Of a stretch of 61,567 nt of DNA, positions 40,413-48,975 are shown in pieces. The translations under genes and the position numbers were made by a program. The DNA comes from Myxococcales bacterium (lineage in GTDB: Bacteria; Myxococcota; UBA727; VGSZ01), in NCBI GenBank assembly GCA_023248635.1, contig JAHFED010000038.1, positions 1-61,567 of the forward strand. The letters run 5' to 3'. The notes beneath the pieces were generated by a model. It saw only the letters and a list, made by a program, of their open reading frames with translations, made no database searches and was not told the origin of the DNA. Position 1 is the first letter of the stretch; each line of letters opens with the position of its first letter.

Positions 40413-40591
40413 GCTCGGTGTCCCGGGATCGAGGGAGCCGAGGGCTTAGGCATCCACTGCCGTCGACGTCAACGATCTGCGCGCCGTCGCTGCTCATCGC
40501 CTCTCAGGGAAACCAGGGAATCCCTGATCGCTCCCTGTGGCCGAGCCAGGGACGAGCGATCCCCGGTCGAGCCAGCAGGAGCGCGCAGGCC
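40413..40591. other. Gap between carboxylase gene and 51-aa gene
   Basis: No gene found. Short inverted repeats CAGGGA-ATCCCTG and several GGGA/TCCC pairs lie near 40505-40570. The promoter of the carboxylase/SDR pair is probably here or upstream of the 51-aa gene. Confidence 0.3.
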
Positions 40592-40747
40592 TCAGCGTCG
40601 TCGACGGAGGGTCTCTTTCAACATCTCGTCGGCGATGCGCGCCGCAACGCGCTCGTCCTTCACCTCAGCGAGGGCGGCGTCGTAGTAGGCGGCGGCCAGC
40701 TCGGCGATGGTGGTGCGGATGGTCTGGCGGGGCTTGGTGTGCGGCAT
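40592..40747 (-). CDS. 51-residue basic helical protein
   Basis: 51 aa, below the size often scanned. AGAGGGAGACCACC immediately precedes the ATG, giving a strong ribosome site. The product begins MPHTKPRQTIRTTIAELAAA, continues as a helix with YYDAALAEVKDERVAARIAD, and ends KETLRRRR. Third codon positions are nearly all G or C, as in neighbouring genes. It lies 180 bases upstream of the acyl-CoA carboxylase gene on the same strand and could be the leading gene of that unit. No family is recognised; the amphipathic helix and basic ends hint at nucleic-acid or protein binding only. Confidence 0.7.
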   Translation of the reverse strand: MPHTKPRQTIRTTIAELAAAYYDAALAEVKDERVAARIADEMLKETLRRRR

Positions 40748-41022
40748 GGTGGTCTCCCTCTGCGGTTGCACGGCGAGTCATTGCGGGCTTCGTGCCAGCG
40801 CGGCTCAGAACGCCTTTCGCGGCGTCGTCGCATCCGGGCGCGGACCGGCCCAGGTGAGGAATTGTGGGTCTGTGCGCCCTCGCACGCCACGGGTGTCGCT
40901 GCGCCCAACCTTGGCGTGTCTGGGGCGACCCGGCCGCGTCTGCGCAGACACAGGCGACATGTAGGCGGGCTCCGGTGTCGGCGTGCTTCCGTGCGGGCCC
41001 CGAGTGGGCGACAAGGCCAGGC
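40748..41022. other. Divergent intergenic region
   Basis: This 275-base stretch separates the minus-strand 51-aa gene from nagZ. Short open frames here are Pro/Arg-rich and unlike proteins. I see no clear promoter elements or repeats. Confidence 0.35.
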
Positions 41023-42150
41023 ATGAAGCGCCTTCCCCTGGGTCAACTCTTCGTCGTGGGCTTCGACGGCCCCGACGTCCCGCGCTCCGCCGAGGAGCTC
41101 ATCGTCGACCACGGCGTCGCTGGCGTCATCCTCTTCAAGCGCAACATCGAGGAGGGGGAGCAGGTCGTGGCCCTGAACACGCGCCTGTTCGAGCTGGGGA
41201 AAAAAGCGGGTACACCGCTCATCGTCTCCGTCGACCAAGAGGGCGGACGGGTCGCGCGCTTGCGGGGCATCGCCACCGATGTTCCGGCCATGCGCGTCGT
41301 CGGCAAGGCGGCGGAGACCGATCCCGAGCTGCCCTACCGCCTGGGCGCGATGATGGCGCGCGAATTGGTCGCGCTGGGTTTCCACTGGGACTTCGCCCCC
41401 GTCGTCGACGTCGACACCAACCCGCTCAATCCCGTGATTGGCGAGCGCAGCTTCAGCCGCGACGCGCAGGTGACAGGGGCCGTGGCCGCGCGTTTCATCG
41501 CTGGCATGCAGGGCCAAGGCATCGCTGCTTGCGCCAAGCACTTCCCGGGACACGGGGACACCGACGTCGACTCCCATCTGGCTTTGCCGCGGCTCTCCCA
41601 CTCGCTGCAACGCTTGCGCGAGGTCGAGCTCGTGCCCTTTGTGCAGGCAGCCCTTGCTGGGGTGGCCAGCATCATGACGGCGCACGTGATGTTTCCGGCC
41701 CTCGACCCCGACGAACCCGCGACCTTGTCGGCCCTGATCCTCGAGCGCCTGTTGCGGCAGGACATCGGCTACGACGGCGTCGTCGTCTCTGACGATCTCG
41801 AGATGAACGCGGTGGCCGAGCTTCATCCCGTCGAGCAGCTGGTGAAGAAGGGACTGAACGCCGGCTGCGATCTCTTTTTGATCTGTCACGACAACGACAA
41901 AGCCGCCCGCGCCGTCGAGCAGGCGCACAAGCTGGTCGAAAGAGGCGAGGTCCCGCGCGCTCGCGTCGAGCAGGCGCTGGCCCGCGTGCAGGCGCTCAAG
42001 CACAAATACGTCGGGGCCCCGGCGGCGCCGTCGTGGACGGAGGCCCGGGCGCTGCTGCGCTCGGCTCCCCACGTGGCGTTGATCGAGAAATTGTCCGGCG
42101 TCGACGTCGACGGACCCGTGCGGGGGGCCTCGTTGGTGGACCTTGGTTAG
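41023..42150 (+). CDS. nagZ: Beta-N-acetylhexosaminidase (glycoside hydrolase 3)
   Basis: 375 aa from ATG 41023. NagZ removes GlcNAc from muropeptides during cell-wall recycling. Diagnostic motifs are LIVSVDQEGGRVARLRG, FHWDFAPVVDVDTNPLNPVIG, the CAKHFPGHGDTDVDSH loop with the catalytic Asp-His pair, and the nucleophile in DGVVVSDDLEMNAV. No signal peptide is evident, consistent with a cytoplasmic enzyme. The last 50 residues go beyond the minimal NagZ. The GxxExxY-like gene is tail-to-tail without spacing. Confidence 0.93.
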   Translation: MKRLPLGQLFVVGFDGPDVPRSAEELIVDHGVAGVILFKRNIEEGEQVVALNTRLFELGKKAGTPLIVSVDQEGGRVARLRGIATDVPAMRVVGKAAETDPELPYRLGAMMARELVALGFHWDFAPVVDVDTNPLNPVIGERSFSRDAQVTGAVAARFIAGMQGQGIAACAKHFPGHGDTDVDSHLALPRLSHSLQRLREVELVPFVQAALAGVASIMTAHVMFPALDPDEPATLSALILERLLRQDIGYDGVVVSDDLEMNAVAELHPVEQLVKKGLNAGCDLFLICHDNDKAARAVEQAHKLVERGEVPRARVEQALARVQALKHKYVGAPAAPSWTEARALLRSAPHVALIEKLSGVDVDGPVRGASLVDLG

Positions 42151-42588
42151 CTAACAGACCCGCGCGAAGACCATCTCGGGCAGGCCGAAGTTGAAGGCCA
42201 GGCCGACGCGGACGCCGGAGGCTGCCAAGCCGCGCAGGGCATCGATCTTGTGGGCGTCGACGAGGGCAGTGTCTGCGCGCACCAGGATCAGCACGCGCTC
42301 TTCGACGAGGAGATCGGCGATGAGCGAGCCGACGACCTTGCCGCGGTAGACGACCGACAAGGATGCGTTGCGGTGGGCCACCAATCCGCGCGACAGGATC
42401 TCGAAGGCCAGCGCGTTCAGATAGGTGTCGGACGAGTGCCAGGCGCCCAGGGCCTCGTGCACGCGGTAGGCGGCGTCGAGGGTCTCGGCGCAGGCCCGAT
42501 CTTCCAGCAGCTCGCGCGACAGTCCGCGGGCCGCGAGCCCCTGACCCAGCAGCAGCCGAGATTGCGTCGGACCAGACGTCTGCGACAT
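42151..42588 (-). CDS. GxxExxY-like protein with altered active-site residues
   Basis: About 145 aa from ATG 42588; an ATG at 42633 is possible. The fold of the GxxExxY family (PD-(D/E)xK-like) is recognisable: helix RACAETLDAAYRVHEALG, YLNALAFEILSRGL, SVVYRGKVVGSLIADLLVEE and the closing GVRVGLAFNFGLPEMVFARV. But the naming motif reads GAWHSSDTY (Glu replaced) and the usual ExK strand reads LILVRAD, so the residues thought to be catalytic are changed. It may be a non-enzymatic binding version. No mobile-element gene is near. Confidence 0.72.
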   Translation of the reverse strand: MSQTSGPTQSRLLLGQGLAARGLSRELLEDRACAETLDAAYRVHEALGAWHSSDTYLNALAFEILSRGLVAHRNASLSVVYRGKVVGSLIADLLVEERVLILVRADTALVDAHKIDALRGLAASGVRVGLAFNFGLPEMVFARVC

Positions 42589-42656
42589 CGTGCGAGCGGC
42601 CTCCGTGCGACGGTCGTACCGAAGCATACACACAGCGATTGCAGGGGTTGGCAGCG

Positions 42657-43868
42657 GTGAAAATCCTCTACGGCGTCGTCGGCGAAGGCATGGGGCACGC
42701 GACCCGCAGTCGGGTGATCTTGGAGAACCTTTTGCGCAAGGGGCACGAGGTCCGCGTCGTCGTCAGCGGTCGGGCCCACAAGTTCATGGCCGAGAAATTC
42801 CATGGACGCAGCAACATCGTCGTCGAAGAAATCCATGGGCTGCATCTGAAGTTCGACGGCAACGACCTCGATCTCTCGGAGTCCGTGCTGGGCAATTTGG
42901 CGCTCGCGCCGGCGGGCCTGAAGAAGAACCTGGCGGTGTGGAAAAAAATCAACGACGACTTCGACGCCGACGTCGTCGTCTCGGACTTCGAGTCCTTCGC
43001 CTACTTCTTCGCGCGGGTCGAAGGCCTGCCGGTGATCAGCATTGACAACATGCAGATCATCAACCGCTGCGCCCACGACGACTTCGTGTCTCACGATCAG
43101 AGCTTCTCATTTCGTCTGGCAAAGCTCGCCGTCAAAGCCAAGCTTCCGGGGGCCTATCACTATCTGGTGAGCTCGTTCTTTTTTCCCCCGGTGACCAAGG
43201 CGCGCACCACCCTGGTCTCGCCGATCTTGCGGCCCGAGATCTTGAAAGCTCGTCGGGAACCCGGCGATCACGTCGTCGTCTACCAGACCGCCACCGCCAC
43301 CGCCGACCAGGTGTTGGCAACGTTGAAGCGCCTGCCTTATCGCTTCAAAGCTTATGGAACGGGTCGCAGCGGCGTCGATGGCAATATAGATTGCAGGCCT
43401 TTTTCGGAGCAGGGCTTCATCGACGACCTGCGCACGGCGCGCTGCGTGATCGCCGGCGGCGGCTACTCACTGATGGGCGAGGCGGTGCACTTGCACGTGC
43501 CGATGCTGTCCATCCCCATCGCTGGCCAATACGAGCAGGAGCTCAACGCCCGCTACCTGCAACAGCTCGGCTACGGACGCCTCGGCGCCGCCATCGCTGC
43601 CGACGTCATCGACGACTTCGTGTTGCACGCGCCCGACATGCAGGACGCCCTCGAGTCCTACGTACCGCGCGACAACGACATCCTCTTTGGCTGTCTCGAC
43701 GAGCTGCTGCGCGACGTCGACCTCGATGAACCGCCGCCCCAAGCTCTGCGTCACGCCAATCTCGGCAGCTACACCGAGCCCTTGTCGCGGGGCCTGGCCG
43801 ACGCCCTCGAAGACCTCGACCGCGACGACGTCGAGCAGACCGATCCGCGCACCTTGCGCCGGTCATGA
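42657..43868 (+). CDS. MJ1255-type glycosyltransferase
   Basis: 403 aa from GTG 42657. It begins KILYGVVGEGMGHATRSRVI, the donor-site loop of the GT-B family related to MurG and UDP-glucuronosyltransferases; CVIAGGGYSLMGEAVHLHVP and SIPIAGQYEQELNARYLQQLG form the nucleotide-sugar binding half. The order matches the MJ1255/VC2487 family (TIGR00661). Sugar and acceptor unknown; action at the membrane on a lipid is possible. Its stop overlaps the giant kinase gene (ATGA), so the two are translated together, which may link glycan synthesis to signalling. Confidence 0.85.
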   Translation: MKILYGVVGEGMGHATRSRVILENLLRKGHEVRVVVSGRAHKFMAEKFHGRSNIVVEEIHGLHLKFDGNDLDLSESVLGNLALAPAGLKKNLAVWKKINDDFDADVVVSDFESFAYFFARVEGLPVISIDNMQIINRCAHDDFVSHDQSFSFRLAKLAVKAKLPGAYHYLVSSFFFPPVTKARTTLVSPILRPEILKARREPGDHVVVYQTATATADQVLATLKRLPYRFKAYGTGRSGVDGNIDCRPFSEQGFIDDLRTARCVIAGGGYSLMGEAVHLHVPMLSIPIAGQYEQELNARYLQQLGYGRLGAAIAADVIDDFVLHAPDMQDALESYVPRDNDILFGCLDELLRDVDLDEPPPQALRHANLGSYTEPLSRGLADALEDLDRDDVEQTDPRTLRRS

Positions 43869-46800
43869 GCCCGGCGGGGCCAAGGAACGCAGGGGTGCGG
43901 GCGCTGCGATCGCTGGGGGCTGGTGTCGACGGCGCTGCGTTCGTTGGCCAAGACGCCCTGGGTCGGGCCTGTACGGTGCATCGCTTGCGCGCAGAGATCG
44001 CGGAGGATCCCCAGCGACGACGTCGACTGCTGCGTCGCATCGCGTTTCACCAGCAGGCGGAGCTGGAACAGGTGCCCGGCCTCCTCGCTGTGCGCACGGT
44101 CGCCCTCAATGAGAACCCCAGCGTCGTCGTCGTCGAACACGCGACGGCCTGCCTCGTTGACGAAGCTTGTTTGCAGGGGGCCGTGCTGGGCCCGGCCTTC
44201 GTGCGCACGGTGCGGCTGCTGCTCGATTTGGCCCAGGTGCTCGCGCTGGCCCACACCGAGGGCATCGTGCACGGTGGGCTCACACCTCAATCGGTGCGGG
44301 TGCGCGGCAAGGGGGTGGCCCTCTCTTTCTTGGGCTTGCGCACTTTGGAGGACGGACAGCCCGATGCCTTCGCGCAGCTGCTCTCCCCCAAAGCCGAAGA
44401 GTCCGGGGCCGTCGACGACGCCTTCGCCTTCGGTGCCTTGATCCTCTTTTTGGCCATCGGCCAAAGCGGGGCGAAGGCCCTGCTCGATCCGCGCAGCGCG
44501 TCGACGTTGGCGCGGGATCCCAGCGCAAACCATCCCCTGGTGCTGCTCGCGCGCGATCTGCTCGATGTCGAGCCGGCCTGGCGCCCGACCCTGGCCGATT
44601 GCGGGCGCCGTTTGGCTGCCCTGGCCGCATCGGCCGACGCCCCGGCCACCTTGAGCAGTGCCAACGGCTCGAACATCGGCACGGTGCGCCCGACGTCGAC
44701 GATGTCGGAAGAAGGCCCTGACAGCAGCGATCACCCGCCGCGCATCGGTCGTTTTCGACTGGTGGCCGAGCTCGGACGGGGCGCCATGGGCAGGGTGTAC
44801 CGCGGCGTCGACGAAGACTCCGGGGCCATGGTCGCTGTCAAGCTGCTCCAGCAACCGGCCCTGCCGCCGAAGAAGGCGCTGCGTCGTTTTCGCAAAGAGG
44901 CCCGGCTGCTCGCCGAGCTGCACAACCCTGGGGTGGCTCGCTATCTCGACGCTGGCGAAGACAAGGGCGTGCTCTACCTCGTCACCGAGCTGGTCGAGGG
45001 CCAGAACCTGAGCGCGCTCATCAAGAGTCGGGGGACCTTCGCCGAACGCGAGGCCATCGCGCTGATCGTCGACCTGCTGCAGGCCCTGATCGACGTGCAC
45101 GACCGCGGCATCGTGCACCGAGATCTCAAACCCGAGAACCTCATCGTCGTCGACGTCGTCGCCCCGCCGGACTCGGGCACGCGCGTCAAGCTCATCGACT
45201 TCGGCATCGCCCGCCATTTCGACGAGAGTGAGTCCCTCGCTCTGACGCGCGAAGGTGCGGTGCTCGGCACCCCGCTCTACATGGCCCCCGAGCAGGCCCG
45301 CGGCGGCGTCGTCGACGCACGCACCGACCTCTACGCCGTCGGCACCACCCTCTTCGAGCTGCTCGTGGGTCGCGCGCCCTTCGCCGGCAAGGGGATCGCC
45401 GCGGTGCTGGCGCTGCAGCTCGAAGAAGTGCCGCCCCGTGCCTGCGCGCTGCGCTCCGACGTCAGCAACGACGTCAGCCGCATCATTGCCCGCTGCCTGG
45501 AGAAGGATCCGGCCTTGCGTTTCCAGAGCGCCCGCGAGCTCCGGCAGGCCTTGGCCCCCCTCGTCGAAGCACCCGCGGCGGCCGCCTGGCCCCAAACCCC
45601 GGCCACGGGCCCCAGTGGAAGGCAGGGCTGGACCTTCACCTGGGATCTCGCGTCGTCGCCGTCGGCGCTGTGGCCCTACGTCTCGAACACCGAACGCCTG
45701 AACAAGGCCATCGGCGTCCCCGCCGTCAACGAGAGCGTCGTCGTCACCGGCGGCGACGTCGTGCGCGTCGGCAACGCGCGCCAGGCCGGCTTTGCGCTGG
45801 CTTGGAGAGAGAACCCCTACGAGTGGGTGTACGAGCGACGCCTTGGCGTGTTGCGCGAGTACCAAGAGGGACCGCTGCGTTGGTACAGCTCCACCCTCGA
45901 TCTGAGCCCCCACGAGGTGCGGGGACGGGCCGGCACGCGCCTGGTGCAGCGCATCGAGCTCGAGCCGCGGGGCCTGCTGGGACGCGCTGCCAGCTCCATC
46001 GAAGTAGGGGTGCGCACGCGCCGCGCGCTGGAGCGCACCTACCAACGCATCGACGAGCTCTTGCAAGGGCGCCTCGGCGACGCGGCCGTGCTGGACGCCT
46101 TCGAGCAGACTCCGGGCCTTCCCGTCGACAAAGAGGCGCGCCTGGCCTGGCTGGAGAAGCAGAGCGTGGCCGCCGGCGCCGACGCCGCCACCATCGCGCG
46201 CCTGGGGGATTGGCTGCGCCAGGCTTCGCCCCAGCACCTCGCCCGCATTCGTCCGGTGGCCCTGGCCCGCAGGCTGGGCCTCAACGACGACGTCACCATC
46301 AAGGCCTGCTTTCATGCGGCGGGGACCGGCCTCCTGGTGCCGCTGTGGGACTTGCTCTGTCCCATCTGCCGCGTGCCGGCAGCGATGGAGGACACGCTCA
46401 AGGCGCTCAAAGACCACGCCCACTGCGAGGTCTGCGACGTCGATTTCCCGCTGGATCTCGCGACCTCCATCGAGCTGGTGTTCAAGCTCGATCCCGCGCT
46501 GCGCGCCGCCGACGCCCAGACCTATTGCATCTCGTCGCCGGCCCACACGCCCCACGTGATGGCCCAGGTGCGATTGGCGAAAAAGACCTCCTTCGTCGTC
46601 GACGCGAGCTTGCCCGAGGGCAGCTACCAGCTGGTGGGCCGGCGCCTTTCTTTCGCGGCCGCTTTCCGGGTGCAGGGGCAGGCGGCGTCGACGCAGTGGA
46701 GCATCGCGCTGTCGCGGGGACCGGGACCCGACGACGCCCGCGCCTTCTCTCTGGGTCGCCAGCGCATCGAGTTGATGAACGACACCGATCGGGAGCAGCT

Positions 46801-47407
46801 GGTGCGGATCGAGCGCACCACCCCACGCGACGACGTCGTCACCGCCGCCCGCGCGCTGGCCAGTCCCCTCTTTCGCCGCTTGTTTCCCGGCGAAGTGCTG
46901 GCGCCGGGCGCCCTGGTGCGGGTCGCGGCCATGACGGTACTCTTGGCCGAGGTCGACGGCGGCGACGATGAGCGCGGCTTCGAGAAGCGCTACGGGCTCT
47001 TTCGCGTTTTGGAGAAAGAGATCGTCGACAGCGGTGGCACCGTGGTGAGGCTCCAGGGCGACGGCGTGCTGGCGGTCTTTCACGAGCCCGCTACCGCCCT
47101 GCGCTGTGCCCTCGCTCTGCCGGCGGTCATCGCTGGACTCGCGGCGACGACGGTGCGCTGTGCCATCCACCGCGGTCCCGCGGCAGCCGTCAGCCTGAAC
47201 GAGCACGTCGACTACTTCGGCGGCGTCGTCTCTGAGGTCTTGCAGCTCGCGAAGAAAGCGCGCGTTGGTGAACTGGTGCTCTCAGATGCCGTGAGGGGGG
47301 ATCCGGCCGTCGACGCCATCTTGGTGAAGGCGCAGGTGAAAAATCCCCCAGACGCGACCCTCGACGACGTCGGCCACCGTTTGCAGCTTCCTGCGACCGT
47401 GCGTTGA
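43865..47407 (+). CDS. Pseudokinase-kinase-SRPBCC-DUF5939-cyclase fusion
   Basis: 1180 aa, soluble. Residues 1-260 look like a kinase lobe with a broken catalytic loop (HGGLTPQSVRV for HRDxKPxN) and no DFG, hence a pseudokinase. Residues 265-273 are encoded by a palindromic repeat. Residues 293-560 are an intact kinase: LGRGAMGRVYRG, VAVK, HRDLKPENLIV (418), DFG (444), APE (475). Then an SRPBCC-like pocket (588-722, opening WTFTWDLASSPSALWPYV) and a DUF5939-like part with LLCPICRVP and CEVCDVDF. The end (1019-1175) is a class III cyclase fold (GGTVVRLQGDGVLAVFHEP) whose first metal-binding segment, LLAEVDGG, is altered, so cyclase activity is doubtful. Confidence 0.88.
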   Translation: MSPAGPRNAGVRALRSLGAGVDGAAFVGQDALGRACTVHRLRAEIAEDPQRRRRLLRRIAFHQQAELEQVPGLLAVRTVALNENPSVVVVEHATACLVDEACLQGAVLGPAFVRTVRLLLDLAQVLALAHTEGIVHGGLTPQSVRVRGKGVALSFLGLRTLEDGQPDAFAQLLSPKAEESGAVDDAFAFGALILFLAIGQSGAKALLDPRSASTLARDPSANHPLVLLARDLLDVEPAWRPTLADCGRRLAALAASADAPATLSSANGSNIGTVRPTSTMSEEGPDSSDHPPRIGRFRLVAELGRGAMGRVYRGVDEDSGAMVAVKLLQQPALPPKKALRRFRKEARLLAELHNPGVARYLDAGEDKGVLYLVTELVEGQNLSALIKSRGTFAEREAIALIVDLLQALIDVHDRGIVHRDLKPENLIVVDVVAPPDSGTRVKLIDFGIARHFDESESLALTREGAVLGTPLYMAPEQARGGVVDARTDLYAVGTTLFELLVGRAPFAGKGIAAVLALQLEEVPPRACALRSDVSNDVSRIIARCLEKDPALRFQSARELRQALAPLVEAPAAAAWPQTPATGPSGRQGWTFTWDLASSPSALWPYVSNTERLNKAIGVPAVNESVVVTGGDVVRVGNARQAGFALAWRENPYEWVYERRLGVLREYQEGPLRWYSSTLDLSPHEVRGRAGTRLVQRIELEPRGLLGRAASSIEVGVRTRRALERTYQRIDELLQGRLGDAAVLDAFEQTPGLPVDKEARLAWLEKQSVAAGADAATIARLGDWLRQASPQHLARIRPVALARRLGLNDDVTIKACFHAAGTGLLVPLWDLLCPICRVPAAMEDTLKALKDHAHCEVCDVDFPLDLATSIELVFKLDPALRAADAQTYCISSPAHTPHVMAQVRLAKKTSFVVDASLPEGSYQLVGRRLSFAAAFRVQGQAASTQWSIALSRGPGPDDARAFSLGRQRIELMNDTDREQLVRIERTTPRDDVVTAARALASPLFRRLFPGEVLAPGALVRVAAMTVLLAEVDGGDDERGFEKRYGLFRVLEKEIVDSGGTVVRLQGDGVLAVFHEPATALRCALALPAVIAGLAATTVRCAIHRGPAAAVSLNEHVDYFGGVVSEVLQLAKKARVGELVLSDAVRGDPAVDAILVKAQVKNPPDATLDDVGHRLQLPATVR
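44658..44682 (-). repeat. Palindromic repeat within the giant kinase gene
   Basis: Read on the minus strand this 25-base stretch equals the intergenic sequence at 1624-1649 (GTGCCGATGGTTCGAGCC, then GTTGGCAC) with one base deleted. It encodes linker residues 265-273 (SANGSNIGT) between pseudokinase and kinase. Confidence 0.8.
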
Positions 47408-47438
47408 CAGGGCTCGGTTCGGCATCAACCTTGGTGCC

Positions 47439-48887
47439 ATGTCGTTCCTGGTACGCTGGGTCCGCTCGATCTTCACCCTCGACCTGCGCTCGCTCGGGTT
47501 GTTTCGCATCGGTCTGGGCCTGGTCGTCGTCGTCGACGTCTGCTTTCGCGCCTTGGATGTCGAGATCTTCTACTCCGACGCCGGCGTTCGCCCGCGCCCC
47601 CTCGACCAGTTTCTTTCCGCGCCCTCGCTCTACCTCTTGAACGGCTCGGTGGCCTTTGCGGCTCTGCTCTTGGCCTTGACGGCGGTGGCAGGTCTCGCTC
47701 TCGCGCTGGGCTGGCGCACGCGTCTCTCGGCGGTGGCGACGTGGGGCCTCGTGCTCTCGGTGCAACACCGCAACCCCTCGATCACCACCGGCGCTGACGG
47801 CGTGCTTCTGCTGCTCTGCACCTTCGCCTGCTTTTTGCCGCTGGCCCATCGCTTCTCGCTGGATGCCCAGGCCCATCCCGAGCGCGCCCAACGCGACCCG
47901 GCGGTGTTTGCGACGTCGACGGTGGGACTGCTGCTGCAATTGGGTGTCATCTATGTGTTCAACGTCGTCAACAAGACTGGCGCGAGCTGGAAAGACGGCA
48001 GCGCGGTGTTGCGCAGCTTGCAAATCGATCAGCACACGACGCCGCTCGGTGCTCTGCTGCTGGCGCACACGCCTTGGCTGAGCCCACCTTTGACCTTTGG
48101 GACCCTGATCGTCGAAAGCTCGGTGCTCTTGCTCCTGGTGTCCTTCGCCCGCGATCGCATCCGCGTCGTCGTCGTCGTCGCCTTCTGGCTGCTGCACTTC
48201 GGCTTGGGGACAACGCTGTATCTCGGGCTGTTCTCGCCAGTGTGCATGGTGGCCTGGCTCGCGGTGCTGCCGCCGCTGGTCTGGCAGCGAGGTCCGCTGG
48301 CCCGCTTGGCTGCGCGTGCTGCAACGGCCACCAGCGAGACCGTGCGCAGCAGTGCCATCGCGGTCGTCGCCGTCGCCGTCGCCGTCACCCTCATCCTGGT
48401 CGTGCAGCTCTGGGTGAACGTGGCCTACACCACCCAAAGCGCGCGACCCGAGGCTGTCGCCGTCGTCGGCCGCGCCTTCGCCATCGACGAGACCTGGAAG
48501 ATGTTCGGCAGTCCGGGCATCTACGACGGCTGGTTCATCATCCCTGGCAAGCTCGCCTCGGGGCGCACCGTCGATCTCTTTCAAGACGGCGCCGAGCTCA
48601 CCGAGGTCAAGCCGCGCTACGTCAGTCACATGTACAAGACCGCGCGTTGGCGAAAGTTCATGATGAACAATTCCAACGAAAAACGGGGACGGGCCAGCCG
48701 CAAGGCCTACGCCGCCTGGTTGTGTCGCAGCTGGAATGAGACCCACAGCGACGACGATCGCCTGACCAAGCTGAGCATCGTCTTCATGCTCGAGAAAACC
48801 CGACGCGATCTGAAAAAGCCAAAAGTGAAAAAACAAGAGCTGACAAATTACACGTGTAGAACCAGCGCAGTGCCCAGCTCCGGCTGA
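47439..48887 (+). CDS. HTTM-family membrane protein with fused C-terminal domain
   Basis: 482 aa. Membrane part (residues 1-330): SLGLFRIGLGLVVVVDVCFR is the HTTM opening, followed by about seven helices including LALALGWRTRLSAVATWGLV and the loop HRNPSITTGADGVLLLLC. The C-terminal 150 residues are soluble and contain TWKMFGSPGIYDGWFIIPGK and ASGRTVDLFQDG, the W-x-M-F...DGW pattern often fused to HTTM, then a Lys-rich tail ending KKPKVKKQELTNY. Equivalent parts are separate proteins at 35652-37354. It starts 31 bases after the giant kinase gene and is probably co-transcribed with it. Confidence 0.87.
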   Translation: MSFLVRWVRSIFTLDLRSLGLFRIGLGLVVVVDVCFRALDVEIFYSDAGVRPRPLDQFLSAPSLYLLNGSVAFAALLLALTAVAGLALALGWRTRLSAVATWGLVLSVQHRNPSITTGADGVLLLLCTFACFLPLAHRFSLDAQAHPERAQRDPAVFATSTVGLLLQLGVIYVFNVVNKTGASWKDGSAVLRSLQIDQHTTPLGALLLAHTPWLSPPLTFGTLIVESSVLLLLVSFARDRIRVVVVVAFWLLHFGLGTTLYLGLFSPVCMVAWLAVLPPLVWQRGPLARLAARAATATSETVRSSAIAVVAVAVAVTLILVVQLWVNVAYTTQSARPEAVAVVGRAFAIDETWKMFGSPGIYDGWFIIPGKLASGRTVDLFQDGAELTEVKPRYVSHMYKTARWRKFMMNNSNEKRGRASRKAYAAWLCRSWNETHSDDDRLTKLSIVFMLEKTRRDLKKPKVKKQELTNYTCRTSAVPSSG

Positions 48888-48975
48888 GCGCTCCCAAGAG
48901 CTAAACCCCTGCACAGAAACGACGTCGTCAGCGTAGTGTCCTGCCTGCAGGCGCCGAGGCGCCAGAAGTGGATGC

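Noticed and set aside
40805-41014. 69-codon minus-strand frame upstream of nagZ
   Set aside because: No ribosome site and Pro/Arg/Thr-rich composition.
43769-47206. 1145-codon minus-strand frame
   Set aside because: Mirror frame of the giant kinase, which has clear kinase motifs.
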